Shown piece after piece: positions 34,868 through 44,880 of a stretch of 64,000 bases of DNA. The notes below the pieces were generated by a model, which ran no database searches, was not told where the DNA came from, and saw only the letters and a program-made list of their open reading frames with translations. A program made the position numbers and the translations under genes. Position 1 is the first letter of the stretch, and every line of letters begins with the position of its first letter. The DNA lies in NCBI RefSeq assembly GCF_013204845.1, contig NZ_JABMKY010000038.1:1-64000 (forward strand). Direction: 5' to 3'. This stretch comes from Paenibacillus qinlingensis (lineage in GTDB: Bacteria > Bacillota > Bacilli > Paenibacillales > NBRC-103111).

Positions 34868-35620
34868 CTAATAAGCGAGTTGGCCGCCGTCTACTACAAT
34901 TGATTCTCCTGTTATAAAGGCCGCGTCCTCACTGGCTAGAAAAGCAAACACGCCGGCGACTTCCTGAGCTTTTCCCACTCTCCCCAGAGGGATCTTGTTA
35001 CGAATATATTGCTCTACAAATTCCGAATCATCGATGGATTCTGTCAGTGGTGTCTGAATATACCCCGGACAAACGGCATTTACACGGATGTTATAACGCC
35101 CGAGTTCCAAAGCCATTGTCTTGGTTAGCAGGACAACCCCACCTTTGGATGCATTATAATGGGCATATTTTTCCTCACCCACCAATCCATTGGTCGAAGC
35201 CATGTTGAGAATACAGCCGCTCTGTTGCTTAACCATGTGACGTGAAACCCTTTGAGATACATAGAACATCCCATTCAAATTAACATTCAAAATTTGCTGC
35301 CAATGCCGATCGGTAATATCGAGAAACGATTCTTCCCAGGCTATTCCTGCATTATTGATAAGGATATCAATTCGCCCAAAGACGTTTATTGCCTGATGAA
35401 TGGCATCATCAACTTGTACCGGATCGGAAATATCAACGCATAGCGGGAGAACGTTATATCCTTTATCTGTAAAATCTTTTGCCGTTTGCTCAAGTTCCAA
35501 GCCATCATTGGAAAGAAGCGCCAAATGTGCGCCTTCCGTAGCAAACCGTTCAGCAATTGCCTTCCCAATTCCGCGACCTGCGCCGGTTACCATCACGATT
35601 TGTCCGCTAAATCTGCGCAT
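34868..35620 (-). CDS. SDR-family oxidoreductase (FabG-like)
   Basis: A 250-residue classical short-chain dehydrogenase. VTGAGRGIGKAIAERF (13-28) is the nucleotide loop, NNAGIAW is the conserved NNAG block, Ser-Tyr-Lys is present as Ser in ILNMASTNG and YNASK, and PGYIQTPLT follows. GAGGAG lies 8 bases before the ATG. It is likely a sugar or polyol dehydrogenase rather than fatty-acid FabG, given its place in the glycan operon. Confidence 0.9.
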   Translation of the reverse strand: MRRFSGQIVMVTGAGRGIGKAIAERFATEGAHLALLSNDGLELEQTAKDFTDKGYNVLPLCVDISDPVQVDDAIHQAINVFGRIDILINNAGIAWEESFLDITDRHWQQILNVNLNGMFYVSQRVSRHMVKQQSGCILNMASTNGLVGEEKYAHYNASKGGVVLLTKTMALELGRYNIRVNAVCPGYIQTPLTESIDDSEFVEQYIRNKIPLGRVGKAQEVAGVFAFLASEDAAFITGESIVVDGGQLAY

Positions 35621-35642
35621 GAATGCATCTCCTCAGACTTCT

Positions 35643-37307
35643 TTATAAGCCATACCCATACTGATATTTTTCGTTTACGGTAACGGGCAATTTGCCGCTT
35701 GCTTGTAGAGTTCCATACAAAACTTTCAACACAGCATTAATGGCATATACACAATCGCCATACGCACAGATGCAGTTGGGAAATGGTTTCATTTTACGCA
35801 TGATATAGGGGCTGCCGAAAATAAGAAGGGCTGCATCCGTATGCTGTTCCTTGATGAAATTCATCAACGTCAACTGAGACTCAGGAACCGTTCCGCTTCC
35901 TTCTTTGTATGATAAAACCCTAACAAACGTCGCATAGATGACATGAGCATAACGCTTAGCTGCCAGAGCCTGAGAGATGGCTGCCACATCTTCACTCGTC
36001 GGATGCTCCCCTACAATGATCATTTCCAAGTCATTAACATAATTGCTAAGTTGTTCACGCAGATAAGCCGATTTTCCTTTGACGACATAACCTAAATCCT
36101 CAGCTTCTCTTCCCTCTTCATCACCTCTAGTGGCGATTAGAAGTGTTTTTTGGTTAGTGAATGGCATGGTGGTTGCTTCCAGAACCGTCACCGATTTGTC
36201 AGCGATCTTCTCAGCTATTGCCCTATGCTCAGGGGCACTAACGATTCTCTGTGCTTCTTCCAAATCGATTGGACTGTTAGCGAGCAAGCCGTAATCACTT
36301 TTCACTCCCAGTATTCGTCTAACAGAACGATCGATTAGCTCGAGCTCAATTTCTCCAGTTTTCACAGCATTAAGTATGGCTTTAAATGTAATCGCAGGAT
36401 CAGATTCATAATCCTGAAGAATAATGTCATGACCTGCTTTAATTGCCAGTACAGCTGCTTGCTCGATGCCATATTGTGTTTTAATCCCACGCATAGTCAG
36501 ACTGTCGGAAATTAACAAACCTTGGAAACCCAATTCATCTCGCACTAAGTCCGTCATGATTGTCTTTGACAAAGTCGCAGGCACTTTCTCTTCATCGGGA
36601 GCAAGCAGTGCAGGATACAAGATATGCGCCGTCATAATGCCCATCAAGCCTTTGGGAATCAATTCTTGATAGGGCTTAAGATCCACATTCATCAAGTACT
36701 CTTTATCGCGCTCTACAATCGGCATAGCAACATGAGAGTCCTCTTGCGTATCCCCGTGTCCTGGGAAATGCTTGGCTGTTGGAATCACGCCAACCCCCTG
36801 CATGCCGCTAATAAGTTCAGAGGCTAACTCCACAATGAGATCGACTCGGTCACTGATGGCTCTTGTGTTGATGATCGGATTATCTGGGTTGGAATTGACA
36901 TCAACTGTAGGGTTACTAACAACGCCAAAACCAATTGCGCGGGCTTCCTTTGCAATCGTGCATCCCATTTGGTAGGCAAGCTCCTTAGAACGAGTTGCAC
37001 CTAGCGCCATCAGCGTAGGAAACGATGTGCCAAAGTTAAACGTATCCGCGAGTCCATTCTCCGCATCCAAATAAAATAAAAAAGGAGCGGAGGCTGCGGA
37101 TTGAAATTCATTTACCCAGGCTACAATATCCTCTAAATTGCGCGACCCTTTTGTTGTAAACATTACAGCGCCGACTGCGCCCAGCATGCCATCCGAATTC
37201 ATTTGCCTAGCTTTCTGAGCATAATCATGGCCTCTTACCACGATCATTTGTCCGATCTTTTGCTCCAGCGTTAATTGTTCCATCCACTGCTCTACCGTTT
37301 GTATCAT
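35643..37307 (-). CDS. Glycoside hydrolase family 3, NagZ-like beta-N-acetylhexosaminidase
   Basis: About 554 residues without a signal peptide, so cytoplasmic. The start at 37307 overlaps the previous stop by 4 bases (ATGA) and has GAGGA 9 bases upstream. KHFPGHGDTQEDSH (179-192) is the NagZ-specific His-Asp loop; the nucleophile Asp268 is in LLISDSLTMRGI. A C-terminal Rossmann-like domain (330-550) follows, as in Bacillus NagZ/YbbD. It would remove N-acetylhexosamine from imported disaccharides or muropeptides. Confidence 0.9.
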   Translation of the reverse strand: MIQTVEQWMEQLTLEQKIGQMIVVRGHDYAQKARQMNSDGMLGAVGAVMFTTKGSRNLEDIVAWVNEFQSAASAPFLFYLDAENGLADTFNFGTSFPTLMALGATRSKELAYQMGCTIAKEARAIGFGVVSNPTVDVNSNPDNPIINTRAISDRVDLIVELASELISGMQGVGVIPTAKHFPGHGDTQEDSHVAMPIVERDKEYLMNVDLKPYQELIPKGLMGIMTAHILYPALLAPDEEKVPATLSKTIMTDLVRDELGFQGLLISDSLTMRGIKTQYGIEQAAVLAIKAGHDIILQDYESDPAITFKAILNAVKTGEIELELIDRSVRRILGVKSDYGLLANSPIDLEEAQRIVSAPEHRAIAEKIADKSVTVLEATTMPFTNQKTLLIATRGDEEGREAEDLGYVVKGKSAYLREQLSNYVNDLEMIIVGEHPTSEDVAAISQALAAKRYAHVIYATFVRVLSYKEGSGTVPESQLTLMNFIKEQHTDAALLIFGSPYIMRKMKPFPNCICAYGDCVYAINAVLKVLYGTLQASGKLPVTVNEKYQYGYGL

Positions 37308-38659
37308 TTGGACCATTCCTCATCATGTGTTATGGGTTGACTTTGCGTTCGAAGCAATAGATCCGCTTTGGTAATTTGCCCTATGATAATATCTTCAATT
37401 TCCGGCACGAACGATCCTCTGAAGCCGCCAAAGCAGTAATTGCAATCGACTTCGTACCCCCCCTCAGCGATCATTTTACGTGTAGGTACATAATAATAAA
37501 CCCCGTTGGTATAACCGAGAACGATGGTTTTTCCACCAGGAAACATGCTCTTGAGCAATAAAGAATATTCTGTTGAGATTTCACCCTCCATCGCGATCAA
37601 GCGAGTTTCCTCATCCAGATGCCAGATGGATAGATAGATTGGCGTTCGATCCTTGACCGAGCCATCTTGGATTTGTTCAATCGTTCGATGTGCCCCCCTT
37701 TTTCGGAAATCGCCTACTTTGGAGTCGTTGATGATATTCTCGTAAAAAGGGATACCCGTTTGTTCCATATAGAGAAGTGGGTCCACAAGGATTGTCCGAA
37801 AGCTGCAGCGTATCGGGGTAAATGGTTGCTCCTCCAGGATGCTAATGATGTCTTTGGCCAAGTCTCTACCAGCCTCTTCCATTTCCGTCAAGCTGCAGCT
37901 CTTGAAAATATCACCATCCGCGCTTTTTATTGGCTTTAGCTCTCCTGCACAACCCTGAAGGAATAAGGCAGTAACCCCTGGATACGTTTCCTCTAAATAA
38001 CGGCTCGTTGTTCCGGGAAAATCATTGGAAATCATATAGTTATCCGAACTCATCGAAGTTGGATGGCAGCCATAGTTATATAAAATGCCTCTTACCTCGT
38101 TCTCTTGATCAACCAGCTTTAGTACGATTAGATCCTTATCAATCTCTGCTTCGGGGTAAGGTGCCCATTTAACGCCATCTGCCGTAAGCTTCCTCCGGCT
38201 GATAGCAAAATCAGAAGTACCACGTCCAAGAAGCAACGTACCTTCTTCTAGTTGAGAAAAACACTCGTCTACTATTGAAACCAAGGTATCGCGAATATAT
38301 CCGTAGAAGGACACATCCTCTGAGAAGTCTTTGCCGATACTGAAAAGCCCCACTCGCAATCTTTCATCCGCACCTGTTAGAGCGACGGAATGGTGGGTGT
38401 GCGAAAAGTTAATAAGCACTTCTTCATGCTTCAGACCAAACTTTTCTTCCAGTATGTTTTTAATCCCGACAATAAAGCTGCGATCGGATCCGACTACGTC
38501 AAGCGTAATAATCAGTAGCGTTGTATTCGCTTGAATAAGTGCTGCCTTGGCAAATAGGGGTTCGTGTACCCCCTCGCTTTTATGTGTTCGATCCCCGAAC
38601 CCAGCCAGAAATATAGGTCCCTGCGGAGTAATTTCAGCTGTGGTAAGACTGAATTTCAT
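37304..38659 (-). CDS. Neutral/alkaline ceramidase-like amidohydrolase (paralogue 1)
   Basis: A 451-residue protein of the neutral ceramidase N-terminal family, without a signal peptide. Seen are LINFSHTHHSVALTG (near 97-111, metal ligand His), GCHPTSMSSDNYMISNDFPG (with the nucleophile-type Ser region) and LFLQGCAGELKP. The C-terminal Ig-like domain of true ceramidases is absent. It is probably a small-molecule amidase acting on an N-acyl sugar or amino acid. It is the first gene of a four-gene operon and overlaps GH3 by 4 bases. A paralogue lies at 48609. Confidence 0.85.
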   Translation of the reverse strand: MKFSLTTAEITPQGPIFLAGFGDRTHKSEGVHEPLFAKAALIQANTTLLIITLDVVGSDRSFIVGIKNILEEKFGLKHEEVLINFSHTHHSVALTGADERLRVGLFSIGKDFSEDVSFYGYIRDTLVSIVDECFSQLEEGTLLLGRGTSDFAISRRKLTADGVKWAPYPEAEIDKDLIVLKLVDQENEVRGILYNYGCHPTSMSSDNYMISNDFPGTTSRYLEETYPGVTALFLQGCAGELKPIKSADGDIFKSCSLTEMEEAGRDLAKDIISILEEQPFTPIRCSFRTILVDPLLYMEQTGIPFYENIINDSKVGDFRKRGAHRTIEQIQDGSVKDRTPIYLSIWHLDEETRLIAMEGEISTEYSLLLKSMFPGGKTIVLGYTNGVYYYVPTRKMIAEGGYEVDCNYCFGGFRGSFVPEIEDIIIGQITKADLLLRTQSQPITHDEEWSK

Positions 38660-38690
38660 ATCCTTACACTCCCTTTGTATAGATGTTATC

Positions 38691-38730
38691 TAAGAGCCAA
38701 ACAATGTGAAATACCATCATTTGGCTCTTA
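38691..38730 (-). terminator. Terminator between the beta-helix gene and the ceramidase-like operon
   Basis: Stem TAAGAGCCAAA paired with TTTGGCTCTTA around an 18-base loop. Only about 30 bases separate it from the ceramidase-like start, which leaves little room for a separate promoter, so partial read-through is likely. Confidence 0.6.
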
Positions 38731-38747
38731 CATGTTGACGCTAGGTA

Positions 38748-40868
38748 CTAATAGGTAAACGTTTGGGTTATGCTTCCATTATTATCGCTTACCGTTGGTG
38801 TTAAAGTAGGGTAACTTATCTTATAAGAGGCCGTACCTCCATGTGGCGATGCCGTATCATAGCTGCCTGAGAAACTATCGTTGACTTTTGCATAATTCCA
38901 TCCCGTCGATGTTTCAAAGTTCGGATTCGTTAGGGTAACGCCACTAATAGCCACATCATCCCAATTGACATTAACCGAATAGCTGCTTATTCCCTGTTTG
39001 CTGATAAGTCTGAACTGTATCGTAGACGAAGGATTCGTTGCCGTTATACTGACAGAGGATACTTGGTACCATGTATTGGCTGATTCACTGTTATCTGCAA
39101 TATCTTTTTCCCATACAACCACTCCGTTCACTAGAACCTGTTTAAACCACCAACCTTTCGGACTACTGCTAGGCCGATCATCCTTATTCCAAAATGATAA
39201 CGTCTTAGTTGTCGCCGTCGTCACCGTTTGCGTGAGTGTGCTACTAGCATTCAAAGTGGACTGTTTATCACCGGGATAAGATAATCTGTAGGAATACGAG
39301 CCGCCATGATGAACGGTGTTGTCAAAGCCGTCTGTAAAATTGGTACTGTTTATTACGGACCAACCCGTTGTTCCTGTCGTTGTTTCAAAGCCAGGGTTTG
39401 TCAGGGTCAAACCGTTTATGGCCACATCATCGAATCTCACATCTGCTGGGTAGTTGTAAACAATCTGTTTACAGATCAATCTAAACTGCAAAGTAAAGCT
39501 TGGGCTGGTCGTAGTAATATCAATGCTAGGTGGGGTTGCTAGGTCAGGGGAAGCTAAATCTTGTTCCCACACAACGACACCATTCACAAGAGCCTGTTTA
39601 AACCAATAACCAGTTGGACCACTTGCCACAGTGTCGCTATGCCAGAATGTGAGCGTCCTTCTGAATTCATAGGCGCCGATATCAATACCTGAACCTGTTG
39701 GACGTGATTTACCATCCAGATCCGTCGCAGGCGCGTATGTTGTGGAGCCTTTGTCAATCGCTGGTGACGCAGCTGCGAGACTGTAATCTCCCCCTCCAGT
39801 CGCTACATAATTTACGAATTGGGGATCAGCAGCTATGGTCCCTGTATGGGTAAGGCCATTTAAAAGCTTTAAATTATAGTCGGTTGTTTTGTAAACTAAA
39901 TTGTTCGTGTATGTGTTATTGACACCGGTATTCCCCTGTTCGGAGATCCCGTATTTCGTGTCATAAACGATATTATTCGATACATGAACGTTATCAGCTG
40001 GCCCAGCGAACGTAGTTGGGTGGTAATGTCCGTTGGTACCCGTGTCTGCGCCTACTACGATGCCGGTATTGGAGGAAAAGACTGTATTGTTGGCAATCGT
40101 GACTTGGCGTGCATCATGCCAGAGATGGATGGCTACCGCACCAATCTGATAGACAAGATTGTTCTTTACAATGCCCGTCGTGCTGAAGTAGATACCTTGA
40201 ATGAATGTGCAATTCGTTGAGCCAATGTCATGGACTACATTCCCAATAACTTGAGTATCTACGCCATATTCCCAAAAATCCGTATTGATCCCGGAGCCGC
40301 CTTTATTCGTGCAGACATCAGTCGTCGTAGCAATATGGTGGACATGATTGTTTTTGATAACGGTCGAGGTACCCGTATTGTAAATACCGTTTAATGCTTT
40401 GGTAGCGACACCATTAGCATCTAATCTACCGTCAACTTCAAACCCATCGATGTCGACATAGTCACCACGGTTATCCCAAATTAACTCTATTGGCGTATAA
40501 CTCGGTGCCAGGAGAGGCGGAGGAACAATCTTGGCTCCCCACTTTGTGTCAGAGACATAGACGATGCGATCAGACGAATTGCCACTCGCGGTTGTCTGGA
40601 AGCCGCCTGTATAAGTACCTGGGGCAACATGCACGATGGCTCCTGGAGAAGCGGCTTGTGATGCTCTAAGGATGGTCTTATAGGGACTCCCCGACGTGCC
40701 ATCGTTCGTAATGTCATTTCCTGAATTGGAGACATAAATATGAGTGACGGTTGCATGTGCTTTCGTTTGAAAAGCGTTTACAAAGCCTAACAAGCTTAAC
40801 AGGCAAATGGAAAATGTAAGTAAACTAAACGTCCATGATTTTCCTGCTAGCAAACGTTTAATCGGCAT
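38748..40868 (-). CDS. Secreted right-handed beta-helix protein with two C-terminal carbohydrate-binding-like modules
   Basis: About 706 residues. The start at 40868 follows AAGGGGAG. A signal peptide covers about 1-37 (LLSLLGFVNAFQTKAHA). Residues 40-400 form a parallel beta-helix, with IYVSNSGNDITNDGTSGSPY at the start and repeated NN-V-like turns. Two similar modules follow, each with a VNGVVVWE block, a RLISKQ-type strand and a WDDVAISG block (410-550 and 550-706). These look like carbohydrate-binding beta-sandwiches. Likely a polysaccharide lyase or hydrolase; the catalytic residues are not identified. Confidence 0.8.
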   Translation of the reverse strand: MPIKRLLAGKSWTFSLLTFSICLLSLLGFVNAFQTKAHATVTHIYVSNSGNDITNDGTSGSPYKTILRASQAASPGAIVHVAPGTYTGGFQTTASGNSSDRIVYVSDTKWGAKIVPPPLLAPSYTPIELIWDNRGDYVDIDGFEVDGRLDANGVATKALNGIYNTGTSTVIKNNHVHHIATTTDVCTNKGGSGINTDFWEYGVDTQVIGNVVHDIGSTNCTFIQGIYFSTTGIVKNNLVYQIGAVAIHLWHDARQVTIANNTVFSSNTGIVVGADTGTNGHYHPTTFAGPADNVHVSNNIVYDTKYGISEQGNTGVNNTYTNNLVYKTTDYNLKLLNGLTHTGTIAADPQFVNYVATGGGDYSLAAASPAIDKGSTTYAPATDLDGKSRPTGSGIDIGAYEFRRTLTFWHSDTVASGPTGYWFKQALVNGVVVWEQDLASPDLATPPSIDITTTSPSFTLQFRLICKQIVYNYPADVRFDDVAINGLTLTNPGFETTTGTTGWSVINSTNFTDGFDNTVHHGGSYSYRLSYPGDKQSTLNASSTLTQTVTTATTKTLSFWNKDDRPSSSPKGWWFKQVLVNGVVVWEKDIADNSESANTWYQVSSVSITATNPSSTIQFRLISKQGISSYSVNVNWDDVAISGVTLTNPNFETSTGWNYAKVNDSFSGSYDTASPHGGTASYKISYPTLTPTVSDNNGSITQTFTY

Positions 40869-40898
40869 ACTGATCACTCCCCTTCTAATGAATACGTA

Positions 40899-43823
40899 CT
40901 AATGACCAGAATGATCATGTGGCACTGTAACGGTTGCAGACGTATTCTTTTGGTTGCCCGCTTGGTCCGTAATCGTATAAGTAACCGTATATATTCGTCC
41001 TGATCCACTGCCTAATCTTTCAGCACGTAGCTTAAAAGAAGTGTCTGTTGTTCCGATATTGGCTTCAATGTCATCTCCATTGTTTGGTTCATTGCTCGAA
41101 ATAGAGCTCAAAATGATGGATGCAACACCGGATCCAGCGTCACTCGAACTCAGCGTTGCAGAAATCGACACCATTTTATGATTCGCCGGCCACAGTGTTG
41201 TTTTGTTCAATTGCACACTAAGTAACGGAGCTGTTTTATCGATATGGATAGGAAGTGAGTGAGGCACCTCCACATTTCCCGCCCCATCAGTTGAACGATA
41301 ATAAAGCGTGTGGAGTCCTTCTGTCGCCACCTGGATAGGCCCCGCATAAGTCTGCCATACAGAACTCTGATCCAATCGATACTCTATCTTGCTTACGCCA
41401 GTATCAACATCAGCGGCACTTAAGTTCACTTGAACATCCGAATGGTACCATCCGTTCTTCACTTCCCCATACACATTGGATGTCGTTGTCGGAGCTGTCG
41501 TATCTTGGTATGCTAGCAGCTCGAGATCGATAACACCCATTTTATAATTAGATGATTCCGGGTTTTTACCTATATTCTCAAAGGTCAGTTGATGGACGCC
41601 GCTCGTTAATTGAATGGCGCCAATCGGTTCGAAGGCTGTACCTCTCCCTGTGGACCCATAAAACTGATATTGCGCAAATGGCTGTCCATCGATCTTGATA
41701 GCATAATTCCCATAGCTGGTCGCTTTAAAAGTTTTCAGGCTGAGTTGGTACAGGTGCGTTTCCGATACATTCAAACTGAATGTAATGGAAGGACCTTCCG
41801 TTACCGCTTCAAACTGCAGTGTAGGCGCATAGATGATCGTACCTGCTGTTTTAGAGACGATTGGTAAACTGGTGAATGGGTATACAATGGATATACCAGG
41901 TAGAATGGTAAAACCGCGAGTAGCCGAATAAATGTGCCCATTAAAAGTAACATCCACTGTAATATCAGCCGTACCAGATACAAACGCCGTTACCAATCCG
42001 CTAGTATTTACACTAGCGATACTTGGATTACTGCTACGATAGGCAATCGTGGCATTCTTCATCGCAGAGACCTTACCGTTGTTGGAGATTCCTGAAACAG
42101 TCAATTGGCCCGTCTGGCCCTTGACCAACGTATCTTTAGGAACAGATAAAGAAACGAAAGCAAGCGTAGATGGATCAACTGTTACGACTGTACTCGTCCT
42201 TTTGGTTACACCATCTAGCGTCACATCCACATTCAACATGTCAGTGCCGCTGCTTTTTCCAGTCAACATACCCGACGAGCTGACGGATGCAACCGTATTA
42301 CCGTTCATATAGTAGCGAATGATTGCATTACTCAATGCTGCTGCACTTCCATCACTCATCATGCCTGATACCGTATACTGCTGAGTTTGCCCTATTTCCG
42401 GCCTCAACTCATTGGTCTGAAGGGTTACCGATTGCAGACGCTCTGCAACGATAAATGAAATGGTGCTGGATAGGGATGTTCCGCTTGATAACGTCGCTGT
42501 TATATTCGCTGCGCCATTCGCAAGAGCCGTCACAACGCCATTCTGGTCAACCGTTGCCACACTCGGATTGTCGCTTACATACTGAGCTCCACTTAAGTTA
42601 GAGGAAGAAATAAGCTGTGTGGAGTCACCAATTCGAAGTGATCTTGAAACTGCATTTAAGGTGAACGTTGTTGGGGAATATTCATATGCCCCAATATCAT
42701 AACTAACACCTGAAGGACGAGAAATGCCATCTAGATCTGTAAGCGGCGCATACGTAGATAATCCCATGTCAATTGCAGGTGATGCGTAACTGAGGTGATA
42801 GTCCCCTCCACCTGAAGCATTGTAGTACACAAACTGTGGATCAGCTGTAATGGTTCCCGTATGGGTAAGACCATTATGGAGACTCCAGTTGTAAGTGCTG
42901 TTCTGGTACACGAGATTGTTCGTATAAGTATTGTTGATACCGGTATCTCCCTGTTCCGAGATCCCGTACCCATTATCATAAATAATGTTATTCGAGACGT
43001 TAATGTAATCAGCCGGCCCTGTTGTGTGCCAATAGTCGCCTCCGCCTACAACGATGCCGAACCAGGACGAGAAGACCGTATTGTTCGCAATCGTGACGTT
43101 ATTTGCATCATGCCAGAGGTGAATGCCAGCTCCGCCGGTATTATAGACAAGGTTGTTTTTCACCGTGCCCGATGTACTGATATAGATAGCTTGAATGAAG
43201 CTGCAGCCCGCATACCCGATGTCGTGGACGACGTTGCCGCTGACTTCCGTCATGATGCCGTAATGATAATAATCCGTGTTAATGGCAGCTCCGCCACTTC
43301 CTGTACAAGCGATATTCGTCGCAATATCGTGGACATGATTGTTCTTTATCGCGACATAGGAGCCTTCGTTGTAAAGGCCGTTGCGTGTATCACTGCCATT
43401 ACCGTCAACTTCGAATCCATCGATGTCGACATAGCTGCCCTGATTATCCCATATCATCCCGTTGGCATTGACAACAGGTGGAACGAGCCTGGCTCCCCAC
43501 TTCGTGTCCGAGACATACCGAATTCGGGCAGTTGCTGTTCCACTGGTGTTGGTCCGGAAGCTGCCTACGTAAGTACCTGGAGCAACATGAACGGTAGTGC
43601 CAGGTGTGGCAACTTGAGATGCTTTGAGAATCGTTAGAAATGGCAGAGCTTGTGTGCCAGGGTTGGAATCACTTCCAGAAGTAGCTACGTAATAGTCCGT
43701 GGCGGCAAAGGCTCTCTGTGGGATCAGATTCATCAAGCCCATAATCAAGGTGAGGCACAGGAGCAGGGTCAGGAATCTTCTGCCCCTTGTCTTACTGGCT
43801 AGCAAGCTGTAGTAGTTGAACAT
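40899..43823 (-). CDS. Secreted beta-helix protein with Ig-like and OmpL47-type repeats
   Basis: About 974 residues. The start at 43823 follows AAGGAG. A signal peptide covers about 1-40. The N-terminal beta-helix (40-390) is clearly homologous to that of the gene downstream: TDYYVATSGSDSNPGTQALP, and SDTKWGARLVPP matching SDTKWGAKIVPP. Three bacterial Ig-like (BIG2) segments follow (400-650; VTALANGAANITATL, ISNNGKVSAMKNATIAY), then a DUF-like strand domain, an OmpL47-type repeat (GVSKIEYRLDQSSVWQTYAGP) and a C-terminal Ig-like piece. Same fold as its neighbour, but different tail modules. Confidence 0.8.
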   Translation of the reverse strand: MFNYYSLLASKTRGRRFLTLLLCLTLIMGLMNLIPQRAFAATDYYVATSGSDSNPGTQALPFLTILKASQVATPGTTVHVAPGTYVGSFRTNTSGTATARIRYVSDTKWGARLVPPVVNANGMIWDNQGSYVDIDGFEVDGNGSDTRNGLYNEGSYVAIKNNHVHDIATNIACTGSGGAAINTDYYHYGIMTEVSGNVVHDIGYAGCSFIQAIYISTSGTVKNNLVYNTGGAGIHLWHDANNVTIANNTVFSSWFGIVVGGGDYWHTTGPADYINVSNNIIYDNGYGISEQGDTGINNTYTNNLVYQNSTYNWSLHNGLTHTGTITADPQFVYYNASGGGDYHLSYASPAIDMGLSTYAPLTDLDGISRPSGVSYDIGAYEYSPTTFTLNAVSRSLRIGDSTQLISSSNLSGAQYVSDNPSVATVDQNGVVTALANGAANITATLSSGTSLSSTISFIVAERLQSVTLQTNELRPEIGQTQQYTVSGMMSDGSAAALSNAIIRYYMNGNTVASVSSSGMLTGKSSGTDMLNVDVTLDGVTKRTSTVVTVDPSTLAFVSLSVPKDTLVKGQTGQLTVSGISNNGKVSAMKNATIAYRSSNPSIASVNTSGLVTAFVSGTADITVDVTFNGHIYSATRGFTILPGISIVYPFTSLPIVSKTAGTIIYAPTLQFEAVTEGPSITFSLNVSETHLYQLSLKTFKATSYGNYAIKIDGQPFAQYQFYGSTGRGTAFEPIGAIQLTSGVHQLTFENIGKNPESSNYKMGVIDLELLAYQDTTAPTTTSNVYGEVKNGWYHSDVQVNLSAADVDTGVSKIEYRLDQSSVWQTYAGPIQVATEGLHTLYYRSTDGAGNVEVPHSLPIHIDKTAPLLSVQLNKTTLWPANHKMVSISATLSSSDAGSGVASIILSSISSNEPNNGDDIEANIGTTDTSFKLRAERLGSGSGRIYTVTYTITDQAGNQKNTSATVTVPHDHSGH

Positions 43824-43861
43824 GTTTACACTCCTTCTACTTTTGGAATTAACGATCACTC

Positions 43862-43909
43862 CTATACTGTAGAAATCATTCTAGCTGTGTAAATAATGGG
43901 GCTGTTCAT
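43862..43909 (-). CDS. Possible 15-residue upstream peptide
   Basis: Between the aldolase and beta-helix genes, GAAGGAGGTGAG precedes an ATG followed by 15 codons and TAG. The ribosome binding site is the strongest in this stretch. It could be a leader peptide coupling translation to the beta-helix gene, or chance. Confidence 0.3.
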   Translation of the reverse strand: MNSPIIYTARMISTV

Positions 43910-43954
43910 CTCACCTCCTTCAGCTACTAAGCAAGGGGCCGCTGCTTTTCTTTA

Positions 43955-44836
43955 TCATTTCAATTGTTTCAATCCAGCTTCATAGCCTAACATAACTTCC
44001 TGAATTCTTCGTTCATTGGCATTGATGAGTGGAAGCCTTGTTTCTGGGGAAGAGAAAATCCCCAAGTGGTACAGCAATGCTTTCGATGTGGGAATCTCGT
44101 CACCGGGACCAAACATGGAGATGAATGGTAGGATAACTTCCGTATAGAGCTTAAAGCTTTCACTCCGATTCCCGCTACAATACAGATCCCAACAATCACG
44201 AAACTCCTTCGGATAAATAATGGGTGCGATGATCATATTTCCGTCTACACCCGCTTCAAAGGCTCTAAAACAGATAATGTCATCTCCGCCGAAAACAATG
44301 AGATTCGATTGCTCTTTTAATTTGCGAATTTTTGCAAAAGCATGGTCGGTCATTTTGATTGCTTTGACAGATGGGATGGTTTGCGCAAGATGCAAAAGCT
44401 CATCCGCTGTAAATCGAGTACCTGTCGTCGTTGGATTATCGTAGAATACAATATCTAAACCTGTAAGATTCGCGAGCTTCCCCACATACTCCTCAACCAT
44501 GTCTAGCGAATTCGGAAAATAGTAAGGACTTGGAACCAACGCAGCTTTAACACCAGCATGAGCTGCTGCTTTGCCGATTTCTACGGCTTCTGCTATATTC
44601 GTGTGGCCGAGGCCAACCACAATCTCTTTCCCTGATGGAACTTTCTTCACTATATAATCCACGATCTGAATGCGTTCATCTTTGGATAAAGCCGGAGCTT
44701 CGCCTGTACTTCCGCAAACTACGTATCCGTCCAATGAATTTGCAGTATGTTCTATTAATCTATCAAAATCTTTAAAAAATACGTTGCCGTCAACAAACGG
44801 CGTTGGTATAACCGGTATATTTCCCCGTAAGCTCAT
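43955..44836 (-). CDS. DapA/NanA-type lyase (DHDPS/N-acetylneuraminate lyase superfamily)
   Basis: A 293-residue TIM-barrel enzyme. CGSTGEAPALSKDER (41-55) is the carboxylate-binding GST-E block. Tyr132 (VFYDNP) and the Schiff-base Lys161 (KAIKMTD) are present. The superfamily cleaves or makes a pyruvate C-C bond. In this place, behind a sugar-type importer, it is more likely an aldolase for a 2-keto-3-deoxy sugar acid than DapA. It follows the second permease gene by 44 bases. Confidence 0.85.
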   Translation of the reverse strand: MSLRGNIPVIPTPFVDGNVFFKDFDRLIEHTANSLDGYVVCGSTGEAPALSKDERIQIVDYIVKKVPSGKEIVVGLGHTNIAEAVEIGKAAAHAGVKAALVPSPYYFPNSLDMVEEYVGKLANLTGLDIVFYDNPTTTGTRFTADELLHLAQTIPSVKAIKMTDHAFAKIRKLKEQSNLIVFGGDDIICFRAFEAGVDGNMIIAPIIYPKEFRDCWDLYCSGNRSESFKLYTEVILPFISMFGPGDEIPTSKALLYHLGIFSSPETRLPLINANERRIQEVMLGYEAGLKQLK

Positions 44837-44880
44837 CGTGTAAACGTCCCTTCCATTTTTCGAATTTTGGGGTGGATTCT

